A stretch of DNA of 64,000 nucleotides from Prevotella melaninogenica (GTDB taxonomy: Bacteria; Bacteroidota; Bacteroidia; Bacteroidales; Bacteroidaceae), in the NCBI RefSeq assembly GCF_003609775.1, contig NZ_AP018049.1, forward strand, positions 992,001 through 1,056,000, written 5' to 3'. This document shows positions 1 to 8,963 of the stretch, in pieces. The notes beneath the pieces were generated by a model. The model was given only the letters and a program-made list of their open reading frames with translations, did not search any database and had not been told where the DNA came from. The position numbers and the translations under genes are program-made. The number at the start of each line of letters is the position of its first letter. Position 1 is the stretch's first letter.

Positions 1-266
1 AGGTGATGATAGGTATGATTACCTACCTTATGTCCACGCCGTATCACTTCCTCATAGATTTCAGGATGTTTCCTTACATTATCAGCAACCATGAAGAACA
101 TGGCTTTTGCGTTGAATTGGTCAAGTATGTCGAGAATAAGAGGCGTAGCCTCAGGTATTGGTCCATCATCAAAGGTGAGATAGACGGAATGGTCGTTCTT
201 ATCCATACGCCAAAGAGCGTGTGGATAAAAGATACGTAGCCAGCGTGCAGGTTGTTCTATTAGCAT
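1..266 (-). CDS. Polysaccharide deacetylase (NodB-type), 5' part only
   Basis: The first 88 codons of a minus-strand gene that runs off the left edge of the window. Translation from the ATG at 266 begins MLIEQPARWLRIFYPHALWR and continues with YLTFDDGP, the first NodB motif, in which Asp acts as base and metal ligand. It ends at the edge with HTYH, the H(S/T)xxH metal-binding motif. These two motifs identify a carbohydrate esterase family 4 deacetylase acting on peptidoglycan or another N-acetylated glycan. There is no signal peptide in the visible part. The exact substrate cannot be told from this fragment. The plus-strand reading frame over the same bases is a shadow. Confidence 0.85.
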   Translation of the reverse strand, partial: MLIEQPARWLRIFYPHALWRMDKNDHSVYLTFDDGPIPEATPLILDILDQFNAKAMFFMVADNVRKHPEIYEEVIRRGHKVGNHTYHH

Positions 267-395
267 ATTATTCGATACATCCCCTAAAGCTCTTCTCAAA
301 GATAGAGAAAGGAGCAGTTTATCCTTTATTCTTACCCAATTCTATCCAACTACTGTGTCTATTAGCCAAAGATTATAGAGGGATAGGATAAAGTA

Positions 396-443
396 AAAAG
401 CCAGAGTTTGGCTGTCTTTTAGGACAACCAGATTCTGGCTTTT
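396..443 (-). terminator. Rho-independent terminator of the DUF2723 gene
   Basis: A 21-nt imperfect inverted repeat (396-416 with 423-443, about 18 pairs matching) lies just past the stop at 477. On the minus strand it is followed by a run of T, as expected for an intrinsic terminator. Confidence 0.75.
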
Positions 444-476
444 AGTTTTAAATATCTGTATAGGATTTCAATAATC

Positions 477-3400
477 CTACATCAATGCACCACCTCGATT
501 TTCAAATCTTGCAAAGAGATTTTGAAGTTGAGCTGCATGTTTGTTAGCCCATGCATTATCAATCTTTTCATTTTCATTGACAAGATTCATCATAATCTGG
601 AAATTCTTCTTACATTCACTCTGTGACATATTGAAGAGACGAGGATTAAGACTCAAATAGTAGTTAACATACTGAAGAGAAATCTTCCACAACTCATCAT
701 ACATCTTGCGTGCCTTATCCTTCTGACCCAGCAATGCGTAAGCACGTGCAATGTCACTTGAACCGCTCATGTAGTTGATAGGTACATTATAGTTAGGAAT
801 TTCCTTCTCGACCTTCTGCAGTACCTTCAATGCTTTTGCATTTTCACCCTTTGCAATGAGGTGGAGTGCAAGCTCAGCCATTTCACGACGATGTGTATAG
901 CACATACGAGCTACAGTCTCATCGATGTAGAGTCCTGGCTTGCTGAGACCGCCCCACTTGAAGCGATTCATCATCACATCGTATGTCTTCTCTGTATCGA
1001 AGTTACGCATGTTGAGCCCAAGTGAGTTTGGATCAGCCATTGTTGAGAATGGAGTGATACGATTAACAAGGCCTTCCTGAATGAAGTTCTCGCCTAAGTT
1101 CATGAAGTTCTCTGCACCAACAGTTACTGCTACATAGAGAGGACGTGTCCAGTTACAGTTAGCAATCATTTCAAGCATCATTAAGTCATTCTTATACAAT
1201 GCTTGCTTTCCTGCCAATGAGATAACCATGCGGTCTGGAATTGAATCACCAGGACGCATCATACCACTGCGACGTACAGCCTCCTTATCGATAGTCATGT
1301 AGATTGTATCGGTAGGGATAACATGTGTATCAGCATTCTTTGAGCGTACCCAATACTTGAGAATATTCTTCAGCTCAAATGGGTCGTCACCAAACTGTGC
1401 CTTTGCAGAGGCTGGGTCCTGCTGATAGAACTCTCTAATCTGCTGCTTGAACTCTGGTTGAATCTGAACATACTCATTTGTACCACTTACATAGTCAAGG
1501 CGTGGCCATGAGATAGGTACACTTGGTGAGTTGTATGCAGGACGGCGCATTTGGTCGATGTACCAGTCTGTCTGTAGATAAGAAAGGTTGCAGACACGTG
1601 TATCCGTGCGTACTCCCTCAACTTCCTGATTGTACCAAAGTGGGAAGGTGTCGTTATCACCATTAGTGAAGATAATTGGATTACCCTCCTGCTGTAATGA
1701 GTTAAGGTAATTCTGACCAAAGTCACGGCAAGTATATCGGCCTGAACGATCGTGGTCGTCCCATGTCTGAGATGCCATCTGGATAGGAACAAGCAGACAG
1801 GCAAGCGAAATTACAGATGCAGACAATACTGGTGCAACCTTCAGTTTACGTGCCCAGTCGTAAAGTGCTAATACACCTAATCCGCACCAGATAGCGTATG
1901 CATAGAATGAAGCAGCATAAGCATAGTCACGCTCACGTGGCTGACTTGGGGTCTGATTCAGATAGATTACGATAGCAAGACCTGTCATAAAGAACAGGAA
2001 GAAAACAACCCAGAACTGCTGTATACCACGCTTTCCACGCCATGCCTGCCAGAAAAGACCAAGCAGACCGAGTAATAATGGTAGACAATAGAATACATTG
2101 TGTCCCTTGTTTGTTTTCAACTCATCTGGTAACAAGTTCTGGTCACCATAGAGAGCATTATCAATAAATGAGATACCAGTAATCCAATTACCATGCTCTG
2201 GCTCACCATTACCTTGTATATCATTCTGACGTCCTGCAAAGTTCCACATAAAATAGCGCCAGTACATGAAGTTACACTGGTAAGAAAGGAAGAACTTCAT
2301 GTTTTCCCATTGTGTAGGTATCTTCACACCATCAACATCATGTCCTGTGATACCACCCATCCACTGTTCGTAAAGACCTGCGTAGCTTGGGTTGTGCATG
2401 CGTGGGAAGAACATATTCTGCTCAAATACCTGTGTTGCCTTATGACGAACAATGAAGTAAGAATCCTTCTCGTCCTTAGAACTTTTCTCTTTGCGCTGAT
2501 AGACGGGGGCACCCTCATCAAACTTATAGTGCATTCCATCTTCTGCAACAGCAGGCTGACTTGAATATGCCTGTCCGTAGAGCAATGGACGGTCACCATA
2601 CTGATCACGACTCAGATAACTACCCAAAGTAAAGATATCCTCAGGTGAGTTCTGGTCCATTGGTGGGTTTGCTGTTGAACGAATAACGATTACAGCGTAC
2701 GAAGAATAGCCGATAAACAACATCAGCATACAAAGTAGGGCTGTATTCTTTATACGTGAAGAAACAAGTGCAACGCGCTGTTTCTTACCATCCTTGTTAA
2801 ATGGACGCTGCCACTGGAGCAGTACATAAACAATCGCAAGTACAACAAGACCTGTAAAGAATGCTGTCCAGCCATAGCCATAGAAAGGAATACCAATCAG
2901 TGCAAAAGCAGCTAAGAAAGCTATATTCTGACGGTGTGAACTCTTATCTTGATATGTCTCATAAATACCCCAAACAAAAGAAGCGATGAGTAAAGCTATA
3001 TATACTATCGTACCTGTGTTGAATGGCATACCAAGTGTGTTTGTAAAGAACAACTCAAACCATCCGCCTACAGTGATAATACCAGGAACAACGCCATAAA
3101 GAACAGCTGCTACAAGGATTACAGAGAGGAGCAATGCAAAGAGTGAACCCTTCAAGTTTGCATCTGGTACCTTCTTATAATAGTAAACCAATGCGATAGC
3201 TGGAATACAAAGGAGGTTGAGCAGGTGCACACCAATAGATAGACCTGTCATATAGGTAATCAATACCAACCATCGGTCGGAATGTGGTTTATCAGCATTG
3301 TCTTCCCACTTCAAGATAAGCCAGAATACAACAGCTGTAAAGGCTGATGAATAGGCATATACCTCACCCTCAACGGCAGAGAACCAGAATGTGTCACTGA

Positions 3401-3797
3401 ATGTGTAAATCAGTGCACCGACAAGGCCTGCACCCTCGATAGCGATGGTTTTTGCAAGTGATGGAGCTTCTCCATCACGTACAATCAGACGACGCGAGAG
3501 ATGAGTGATAGTCCAGAAAAGGAACATGATACACGTTGCAGAAAGCAATGCGCTCATAGTGTTGACCATACGTGCTACCTCTGTTGGGTCGCTTGCAAAA
3601 TGTGAGAAGAGATTGGCTGTAAGCATGAAGAACGGTGCCCCAGGAGGGTGTCCAATCTCCAGTTTATAGCCTGTTGTAATGAATTCGGGACAGTCCCAGA
3701 AACTGGCTGTCGGTTCAATTGTGGAACAATAAACGAAAGCTGCAATAAAGAATGCAAGCCATCCGACGATGTTGTCCACCAGTCTGAATTGTTTCAT
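477..3797 (-). CDS. DUF2723 polytopic membrane protein (candidate protein O-glycosyltransferase)
   Basis: A 1106-residue inner-membrane protein. The N-terminal region starts with a transmembrane helix followed by a short loop with FWDCPEF and GHPPGAP, the conserved signature of DUF2723, and about a dozen hydrophobic helices follow to about residue 700. A long soluble part comes next, and the last 150 residues look TPR-like (ALKVLQKVEKE, ARAYALLGQKDKARKMYDELWKI). DUF2723 proteins belong to the GT-C fold glycosyltransferases; the human relative TMEM260 is a protein O-mannosyltransferase (family GT117). Bacteroidetes O-glycosylate many periplasmic proteins, so that is the leading hypothesis, but the donor and acceptor are not visible here. 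A TAtcTTTG -7 box lies at 3871-3878 on the minus strand. It appears to be transcribed alone. Confidence 0.8.
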   Translation of the reverse strand: MKQFRLVDNIVGWLAFFIAAFVYCSTIEPTASFWDCPEFITTGYKLEIGHPPGAPFFMLTANLFSHFASDPTEVARMVNTMSALLSATCIMFLFWTITHLSRRLIVRDGEAPSLAKTIAIEGAGLVGALIYTFSDTFWFSAVEGEVYAYSSAFTAVVFWLILKWEDNADKPHSDRWLVLITYMTGLSIGVHLLNLLCIPAIALVYYYKKVPDANLKGSLFALLLSVILVAAVLYGVVPGIITVGGWFELFFTNTLGMPFNTGTIVYIALLIASFVWGIYETYQDKSSHRQNIAFLAAFALIGIPFYGYGWTAFFTGLVVLAIVYVLLQWQRPFNKDGKKQRVALVSSRIKNTALLCMLMLFIGYSSYAVIVIRSTANPPMDQNSPEDIFTLGSYLSRDQYGDRPLLYGQAYSSQPAVAEDGMHYKFDEGAPVYQRKEKSSKDEKDSYFIVRHKATQVFEQNMFFPRMHNPSYAGLYEQWMGGITGHDVDGVKIPTQWENMKFFLSYQCNFMYWRYFMWNFAGRQNDIQGNGEPEHGNWITGISFIDNALYGDQNLLPDELKTNKGHNVFYCLPLLLGLLGLFWQAWRGKRGIQQFWVVFFLFFMTGLAIVIYLNQTPSQPRERDYAYAASFYAYAIWCGLGVLALYDWARKLKVAPVLSASVISLACLLVPIQMASQTWDDHDRSGRYTCRDFGQNYLNSLQQEGNPIIFTNGDNDTFPLWYNQEVEGVRTDTRVCNLSYLQTDWYIDQMRRPAYNSPSVPISWPRLDYVSGTNEYVQIQPEFKQQIREFYQQDPASAKAQFGDDPFELKNILKYWVRSKNADTHVIPTDTIYMTIDKEAVRRSGMMRPGDSIPDRMVISLAGKQALYKNDLMMLEMIANCNWTRPLYVAVTVGAENFMNLGENFIQEGLVNRITPFSTMADPNSLGLNMRNFDTEKTYDVMMNRFKWGGLSKPGLYIDETVARMCYTHRREMAELALHLIAKGENAKALKVLQKVEKEIPNYNVPINYMSGSSDIARAYALLGQKDKARKMYDELWKISLQYVNYYLSLNPRLFNMSQSECKKNFQIMMNLVNENEKIDNAWANKHAAQLQNLFARFENRGGALM

Positions 3798-4328
3798 TTA
3801 TACAATTAAATTTTACTGTCTACTCATCTTTGTTGGATAAGCAGAGATTTTTATTTCGAAATAATCAGTGCAAAGATAATAATATTAATCAAAAGAACAG
3901 AATGACAAGGGAGAAATTATAATAAAATGAGAGGAAAAGAAGTTTTCTTCTATTAAATACATTTTATTTTTTATTTGCTGTCACTTTTAACATTGCAAGT
4001 AAACTCACTGTAAACTAACGCATTAGCAAACAACTTTGAATGATAGTAGTGACAGCAACTTTGTTCTGAAATAATAGCTTATACTGAATGTGAATTACAT
4101 TTGGGTATCACTAAGCATTCAAAAAGTTTTGAGAGAAATGAAAATGAAATCAATATTACACTAAAAGTCAGATAAATAAAATAAGTTACCAATAACAAAT
4201 ATCTATGACACTACAAACAAGCTAAAAAGTAACATTTGTTCCCACTTTCAAACTTGGCACCAACTTTGTTATACTTATCATAGAAAGATAAAACAAAGTA
4301 TTATAAATTAAATAAAGGAGATAAAAAC
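3798..4328. other. Gene-free stretch before the cupin gene
   Basis: Contains a minus-strand -7 box (TAtcTTTG, 3871-3878) serving the DUF2723 gene, without a good -33 element, and one copy of the 84-bp inverted-end element (3975-4058). The rest is AT-rich sequence without a credible reading frame. A clear promoter for the cupin gene was not found. Confidence 0.6.
3975..4058 (+). repeat. 84-bp inverted-end element, copy A
   Basis: Ends are TTGCTGTCAC (3975-3984) and GTGACAGCAA (4049-4058), a perfect 10-bp inverted repeat around a 64-nt interior. The left arm continues as TTTTAACATT and the centre holds TGTAAACTAA. Both features recur in the copies at 34816-34898 (inverted) and 41300-41383. The near-constant length (83-84 bp) and conserved arms show one family of dispersed element; its function is unknown. 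Confidence 0.8.
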
Positions 4329-4652
4329 ATGGCTAAGGTAGAAAAAGGAATTATTTTCACTTCAAACAATGTAATTGACTATGCAGAAGGTGGTGTAGTA
4401 AGTAAGGAATTAGTACATAGTAATGCAGGAAGTGTAACCTTATTTAGCTTCGATGCTGGTCAGGGACTTTCAGAACATACAGCACCATTCGATGCCTTCA
4501 TTCAGGTTGTTGATGGAAAGATGGAACTAACCGTTGAAAATGTTAAGCATGTAATCAATGCTGGAGAAAGCTTTATCATTCCAAGTGGTGCACCTCACTC
4601 TGTAAATGCACCTGAGAGATTCAAGATGATCATTACTATGATTAGAGGGTAA
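4329..4652 (+). CDS. Small cupin-domain protein
   Basis: A 107-residue single-domain cupin. The first cupin motif appears as SEHTAPFDAFIQVVDGKMEL (residues about 47-66) and the second as GESFIIPSGAPHSVNAPERF (about 80-99), with His49 and His91 as likely metal ligands. The length fits one beta-barrel with nothing attached. It is a cytoplasmic protein without a signal peptide. The start has a good AGGAG site eight bases upstream, unusual in this genome. It is followed by a large hairpin. Such small cupins may bind a metal, a small molecule or a quinone-like substrate; the sequence does not say which. Confidence 0.85.
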   Translation: MAKVEKGIIFTSNNVIDYAEGGVVSKELVHSNAGSVTLFSFDAGQGLSEHTAPFDAFIQVVDGKMELTVENVKHVINAGESFIIPSGAPHSVNAPERFKMIITMIRG

Positions 4653-4768
4653 GGTAATGAGTTAACGAGGTGACAAGTAAACAAGGTACTTGACATAATA
4701 TATTAAGAACTGATAGTTAACAAGTTACTTAATAAATAAAATTATACGAACTTATTAGTTGATAAATA

Positions 4769-4839
4769 AAACGAGTTGACAAGTTGCAATGAGTAAAAGG
4801 AATTAAATCCTTTCTATCAAGCAACTTGTCAACTCGTTT
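4769..4839. terminator. Nested palindrome between convergent genes (probable bidirectional terminator)
   Basis: A perfect 19-bp inverted repeat pairs 4769-4787 with 4821-4839 (core ACGAGTTGACAAGTTGC). Inside the loop a second stem, AAAGGA with TCCTTT, can form. Related GTTAACAAGTT words are scattered from 4660 to 4865. It lies between the cupin (+) and the 126-residue hypothetical (-), so a bidirectional terminator is the simplest reading, although neither side has a strong T run. Confidence 0.55.
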
Positions 4840-4879
4840 ACATATCAACTTGTTAACTTACCGAATCGTCAACTATCTT

Positions 4880-5260
4880 CTACTTTACAATAGTTTGATA
4901 ATCCTTCTCAAATGAACGAGGATGACGGCCGATTAAAACTGTATTCAACAAGCAGTTAGCAACCAGTTCTTCGTTTGTAAGATCAACCTTTGGTTCTTTC
5001 TTGACTTCCTTGCCAAGAAGAACTTCCCAAGGACCATTAAAATCATGATCATCAGCACCAAAGAACATCTCATTTGTATCAGGGTCCTCCATCAACTGAT
5101 AGCGAATCTGCTTCTTCGATGCTACAGGATTAAGCGTTAGCAATAAATTGTATGCATTACCAAACTGCGCACGTAAATGGCGACCTTTAGGAAACATAAG
5201 TCCTATCTGAGGATAAATCTCATCAAACTCGTAAGCTTGAAATAATTCTTTTAGCTTCAT
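4880..5260 (-). CDS. Conserved hypothetical protein
   Basis: A 126-residue cytoplasmic protein without signal peptide or membrane segment, beginning MKLKELFQAYEFDEIYPQIG. It resembles a Bacteroidales-restricted family, possibly the one called DUF6557, but that name is from memory. The middle contains YQLMEDPDTNEMFFGADD and the C-terminal half is mixed charge with LTNEELVANCLLNTVLIGRHPRS cut here for length. No catalytic motif is recognisable. It stands alone, divergent from glyA. Confidence 0.65.
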   Translation of the reverse strand: MKLKELFQAYEFDEIYPQIGLMFPKGRHLRAQFGNAYNLLLTLNPVASKKQIRYQLMEDPDTNEMFFGADDHDFNGPWEVLLGKEVKKEPKVDLTNEELVANCLLNTVLIGRHPRSFEKDYQTIVK

Positions 5261-5374
5261 ATATAATGTTGTAATATATTGTCAATTAATGCTTTCTACA
5301 CATTATAGTAATAATGCGTGTAAGCAGCAAACAAACTATTGTAAATGCAAAGTTACATTATTTTTTTGATACAC

Positions 5375-5405
5375 TTGCAAGTTAGAACATTAATTCGTAT
5401 ATTTG
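5375..5405 (+). promoter_or_regulatory. glyA promoter
   Basis: TTG at 5375-5377, 20 nt spacer, then TATATTTG at 5398-5405, an excellent match to the Bacteroidetes -33/-7 consensus. Transcription should begin near 5412. Confidence 0.8.
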
Positions 5406-5467
5406 CAGCGTATCACTAACCAGGGATTAGTTTGTTGAAAATGACTCCCTATAAACATTCAATACAC

Positions 5468-6748
5468 ATGAGAAGAGACCAAGAAATTTTTGACCTTATT
5501 GAGATGGAACACAAGCGCCAGCTCAAAGGTATGGAGCTGATTGCATCAGAGAATTTCGTCAGTGACGAAGTAATGCAAGCCATGGGATCTTACCTAACTA
5601 ACAAGTATGCAGAAGGTTATCCTGGCAAACGCTACTACGGTGGTTGCCAAGTGGTTGACCAAGTTGAAACGCTTGCTATTGAGCGTGTTAAGCAGCTCTT
5701 TGGTGCTGAATATGCCAACGTACAGCCTCACTCTGGCGCACAGGCTAACCAAGCTGTGTTGCTTGCCGTATTAAAGCCAGGCGACACCTTTATGGGACTC
5801 GACCTTGACCAGGGTGGTCATCTCTCTCATGGTAGTGAGGTGAATACATCTGGTATTCTTTATAACCATGTAGGCTATACGCTGAATCCCGAGACAGGTC
5901 GTGTTGACTATGACGAGATGGAGCGTCTTGCACGTGAACACAAACCAAAGCTTATCATCGGTGGTGGTTCTGCGTACAGCCGTGAGTGGGATTATAAACG
6001 TATGCGCCAGATTGCTGACGAGGTTGGTGCTTTGCTGCTGATTGACATGGCTCACCCTGCTGGTCTTATCGCTGCAGGTCTACTCGATAACCCTGTTAAA
6101 TATGCACATATTGTTACTACAACAACCCACAAGACACTTCGTGGTCCTCGTGGTGGCATTATCCTTATGGGCAAGGACTTCGATAACCCTTGGGGCTTGA
6201 CAACTAAGAAAGGCGAATTGAAACCAATGTCTATGCTCTTTAATTCTGCTGTATTCCCTGGAAACCAGGGTGGACCATTGGAGCATGTAATTGCAGCTAA
6301 GGCTGTAGGCTTCGGTGAGAACCTTCTGCCAAGTTGGAAGGAATATGCTATGCAGGTGAAGAAGAATGCTTCTGTTCTCGCTCAGGCACTTGTTGAGAAA
6401 GGCTTTAGCATTGTTAGCGGTGGCACAGACAACCACTCTATGCTCCTTGACCTACGTCAGAAGTATCCAGACCTTACTGGTAAGGTTGCTGAGAATGCAC
6501 TTGTTGCTGCTGACATCACAGCCAACAAGAACAAGGTACCATACGATGAGCGTTCTGCGTTCCAGACCAGCGGTCTGCGCCTTGGAACAGCTGCTATGAC
6601 AACACGTGGTTGTAAGGAAGATATGATGCTACTCTGTGCAGATCTCATTGACGAGGTATTATCAGATCCAGAGAACGATCAGGTTATCAAGCGCGTACGT
6701 GAGAAAGTGAATGAGACTATGAAGGATTATCCTCTCTTCGCTTACTAA
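5468..6748 (+). CDS. glyA: Serine hydroxymethyltransferase
   Basis: PLP enzyme that converts serine and tetrahydrofolate to glycine and 5,10-methylene-THF, the main source of one-carbon units. The 426-residue form from the ATG at 5468 ([15 protein letters not shown]) matches the usual length of Bacteroidales GlyA; the upstream in-frame TTG (5432) and ATG (5441) would add 9-12 non-conserved residues. Recognisable motifs are [23 protein letters not shown], the DMAHPAGL segment and the PLP-lysine motif [14 protein letters not shown] with Lys222. The C-terminus ends YPLFAY as in relatives. It is monocistronic between its own promoter and terminator. Confidence 0.97.
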   Translation: MRRDQEIFDLIEMEHKRQLKGMELIASENFVSDEVMQAMGSYLTNKYAEGYPGKRYYGGCQVVDQVETLAIERVKQLFGAEYANVQPHSGAQANQAVLLAVLKPGDTFMGLDLDQGGHLSHGSEVNTSGILYNHVGYTLNPETGRVDYDEMERLAREHKPKLIIGGGSAYSREWDYKRMRQIADEVGALLLIDMAHPAGLIAAGLLDNPVKYAHIVTTTTHKTLRGPRGGIILMGKDFDNPWGLTTKKGELKPMSMLFNSAVFPGNQGGPLEHVIAAKAVGFGENLLPSWKEYAMQVKKNASVLAQALVEKGFSIVSGGTDNHSMLLDLRQKYPDLTGKVAENALVAADITANKNKVPYDERSAFQTSGLRLGTAAMTTRGCKEDMMLLCADLIDEVLSDPENDQVIKRVREKVNETMKDYPLFAY

Positions 6749-6777
6749 GTATAAGACATACAAAAGATACTATACAC

Positions 6778-6813
6778 AAAAGAGGTGTGCCAATTATTTG
6801 GTACACCTCTTTT
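6778..6813 (+). terminator. glyA terminator
   Basis: An 11-bp perfect stem, AAAAGAGGTGT (6778-6788) with ACACCTCTTTT (6803-6813), 30 nt after the glyA stop, with A and T tracts built into the stem so it can work on both strands. Confidence 0.8.
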
Positions 6814-6916
6814 CATAAAAGCTTTCCAGTAACCCGCATTATCGATTAGTACATTAGATAATCATTATAACGAGCATAATATCCATCCAAAACTCCCATA
6901 TTCAATTACTATATTA

Positions 6917-6982
6917 TTGCTCAGCACACATCGTGTTGAGGCTCAGCACACGTCGTGCTATTGGTAAACACCAATAGTGCTA
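6917..6982 (+). repeat. 22-bp palindromic repeat array, locus 1 (three units)
   Basis: Three consecutive 22-bp units (6917-6938, 6939-6960, 6961-6982), each centred on a GCAC-n-GTGC palindrome such as AGCACACGTCGTGCT; a decayed fourth unit may follow to about 7004. Same family as the arrays at 17952, 27412, 34601, 47080 and 57407. Confidence 0.8.
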
Positions 6983-7027
6983 AGCACTAAACACAACACA
7001 AGATGTTAGCAAAATCTGATATACCAA

Positions 7028-7074
7028 ACGGCTTATGTGTTCTCAGAGCAATACTGAGATAACACATAAGCCGT
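7028..7074 (+). terminator. Second hairpin, probable terminator
   Basis: A 19-bp stem (7028-7046 with 7054-7074, one 2-nt bulge; core CGGCTTATGTGTT) followed on the plus strand by a run of seven T from 7081. It lies close to the end of the converging M64 gene and may serve both directions. Confidence 0.65.
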
Positions 7075-7134
7075 GTTATGTTTTTTTAAAATATAATCTC
7101 ATTCAAGAGAATGAAAAACAAAACTTATATTCCC

Positions 7135-8436
7135 CTACTCTCCCGTATAGAATTTAATAAGCTTTGTAAGTCCTAAATTGCAAGCAGGACAGAATTCAGG
7201 ATGCATATTCGTACGCATACGGCAGTCTGGGTATGCACGATAAACACCATGCTGTGAATAACCAGCAGGCTCGTAAGCACCTACTTTCCACTTATCATGA
7301 TGCGCATTAGCTTTATCAAGATCAGCTGGCTGGGGAGTTGGAACTGGTGTCTTCTTATTGATAAGATTCTCCCATTTTCCATGGAAATCAACTAAGGTCG
7401 TGAGGTTAGGTTCCCAAGGCTCTACGTCAGTTGGATACATATTAATCTGCTCCTTTTCGTATGCATATTCGTCGCCCAAACCAGCAAAAGAATGACCAAA
7501 CTCATGTACAACTACTGGCTTAAAATAAGGGTTACGCACCATAGAAAGGTTGTAAGAGTTTAAAATACCACCGCCACCATACTTCTCGGTATTAACAAGA
7601 ACGATAATATGCTCATAAGGTGTACCAGCCAGCCAATCGTGCAACTCCTTTAGATGCAGCGTTGTCAAATAGCGATCACTATAGAATGTATCAAAATGTG
7701 AATGAAGAGCCGTATTCTTCCAAATACCCTTTGAAGGTTCTGACGTACCACTTTCCATAGATGGTGACTTAACAGCTACAACATTAAAGCGTTGACGCAA
7801 TGACTTAAATGGCTCATGCGCAAAAAGAGCTTCATTAGCAGTGCGACAGTCTTCTATAAAGTTTGCCATCTCCGCTTCTGTATATCCCTCCGCAATATAT
7901 GCAATATGAATACAACGTGTAGTATCTGCCGCCTTCTGCAATGTTTCATAAGGTGTAACAGAACGCTCACCAATGTGTCGGATAAGAATATCCTTTGGAT
8001 TAACCGTATGACTCATAGACACTGTCACCTCGCGACGATTATTTCGTAGTTCAACAGTAATATCTACAGAGTCCTTTGGAAAAGGAACAAGAAAAACATT
8101 CTCAAAAGACTTCTGTGAAGGCTTCTGTGCTTCATCATTTGTAAGCCACTCTTGAAAAAGCGTTGAGAAAGAGTTACGATAGATAACCTTTTGCGTACGA
8201 TGGTCACGAACAATAACCTGCCCATTTCCTTCAACAGGTACCTCAGCCAATCGTTCATGTTTACCATACCAACGTGGAATACGTGACAGCTCATCTACAG
8301 CAATAGTCTGTTGCTTTGCATTACCCGCAAAGATGTAATCGAGTCGCAAGGTTGCATCCTCAAAATAATGATTAAAATCCTGTGCAGCAGCAGTCAATGT
8401 GACAGCCAATAACAAGAGAGTAATAATTTTTCTCAT
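7135..8436 (-). CDS. Secreted peptidase M64 (IgA peptidase M64 family)
   Basis: A 433-residue zinc metallopeptidase. The N-terminus is a classical signal peptide (MRKIITLLLLAVTLTAAAQ) with cleavage near residue 19. The zinc site is HEFGHSFAGLGDEY, with His311, Glu312 and His315 of HExxH and a downstream Asp, the signature of family M64. The N-terminal 150 residues form the family's accessory domain. Family M64 was founded on an IgA-cleaving enzyme of Clostridium ramosum; in Bacteroidetes the natural substrate is mostly unknown, so IgA cleavage should not be assumed. No T9SS C-terminal domain is visible; the protein ends shortly after a CPACNLG segment. Own promoter at 8556-8586. Confidence 0.88.
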   Translation of the reverse strand: MRKIITLLLLAVTLTAAAQDFNHYFEDATLRLDYIFAGNAKQQTIAVDELSRIPRWYGKHERLAEVPVEGNGQVIVRDHRTQKVIYRNSFSTLFQEWLTNDEAQKPSQKSFENVFLVPFPKDSVDITVELRNNRREVTVSMSHTVNPKDILIRHIGERSVTPYETLQKAADTTRCIHIAYIAEGYTEAEMANFIEDCRTANEALFAHEPFKSLRQRFNVVAVKSPSMESGTSEPSKGIWKNTALHSHFDTFYSDRYLTTLHLKELHDWLAGTPYEHIIVLVNTEKYGGGGILNSYNLSMVRNPYFKPVVVHEFGHSFAGLGDEYAYEKEQINMYPTDVEPWEPNLTTLVDFHGKWENLINKKTPVPTPQPADLDKANAHHDKWKVGAYEPAGYSQHGVYRAYPDCRMRTNMHPEFCPACNLGLTKLIKFYTGE

Positions 8437-8555
8437 AAGGCTATATTAAATTAGATTTTTATACTACGATATAGTAAATAAGTAAAGAGGAAGGCATTTA
8501 TGTAAATTTATGCCGATACTCCATAATGTGATTATAGTGCATTAAATATTGAATA

Positions 8556-8586
8556 CAAAGTTATCAATAATAATGAAAAAGACAAA
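8556..8586 (-). promoter_or_regulatory. Promoter of the M64 peptidase gene
   Basis: On the minus strand TTTG (8583-8586), 19 nt, TAACTTTG (8556-8563). It would give a leader of about 110 nt. Confidence 0.65.
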
Positions 8587-8840
8587 ACTTAATAACATAA
8601 TTCACTACTTTAAACACATAAAACTTAAAACAATAGATTATAAAGAACTAACTCTATCAAAGTAAAGTCTTTATTAATAAAACTAACAATATAATTTACT
8701 TTTCTTATAACCAAATTATATATGTAAGTTCCAAAACGAAGTGCGAGTTCTTTAAACTCGTTTTGTAATTTTGCACTTGCTGGTTGGCTCTGCGTATATC
8801 GCATTACAACAAAACTAATAACAAAATCATAAATCAAAAA

Positions 8841-8872
8841 TTTGGCTGTTTGTTTTTTTTGATGTAACTTTG
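8841..8872 (+). promoter_or_regulatory. Promoter of tRNA-Thr/tRNA-Gly
   Basis: TTTG (8841-8844), exactly 20 nt, TAACTTTG (8865-8872). The start of transcription would fall a few bases before the tRNA-Thr 5' end at 8885. Confidence 0.85.
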
Positions 8873-8884
8873 CAACGCAATACC

Positions 8885-8960
<76 letters not shown>

Positions 8961-8963
8961 TTT

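Larger units (their letters stand above)
6749..7134. other. Gene-free stretch between convergent genes glyA and the M64 peptidase
   Basis: Holds the glyA terminator, a 22-bp repeat array (6917-6982) and a second large hairpin (7028-7074). No reading frame worth calling. Confidence 0.7.
8437..8884. other. Gene-free stretch between M64 gene and tRNA-Thr
   Basis: Contains the divergent promoters of the peptidase gene (8556-8586) and the tRNA pair (8841-8872). A 70-codon minus-strand frame at 8625-8837 has no start signal and no recognisable content and is not called. A small hairpin-like segment lies around 8735-8780. Confidence 0.6.

Noticed and set aside
3..239. 78-codon plus-strand frame at the left edge
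   Set aside because: It is the shadow of the minus-strand polysaccharide deacetylase, whose TFDDGP and HTYH motifs are clear.
6917..6982. CRISPR array as an explanation of the 22-bp repeats
   Set aside because: The units are directly adjacent with no unique spacers and only two or three copies; no cas genes are present.
8625..8837. 70-codon frame in the gap before the tRNA pair
   Set aside because: No ribosome-binding site, no promoter and low-complexity content.
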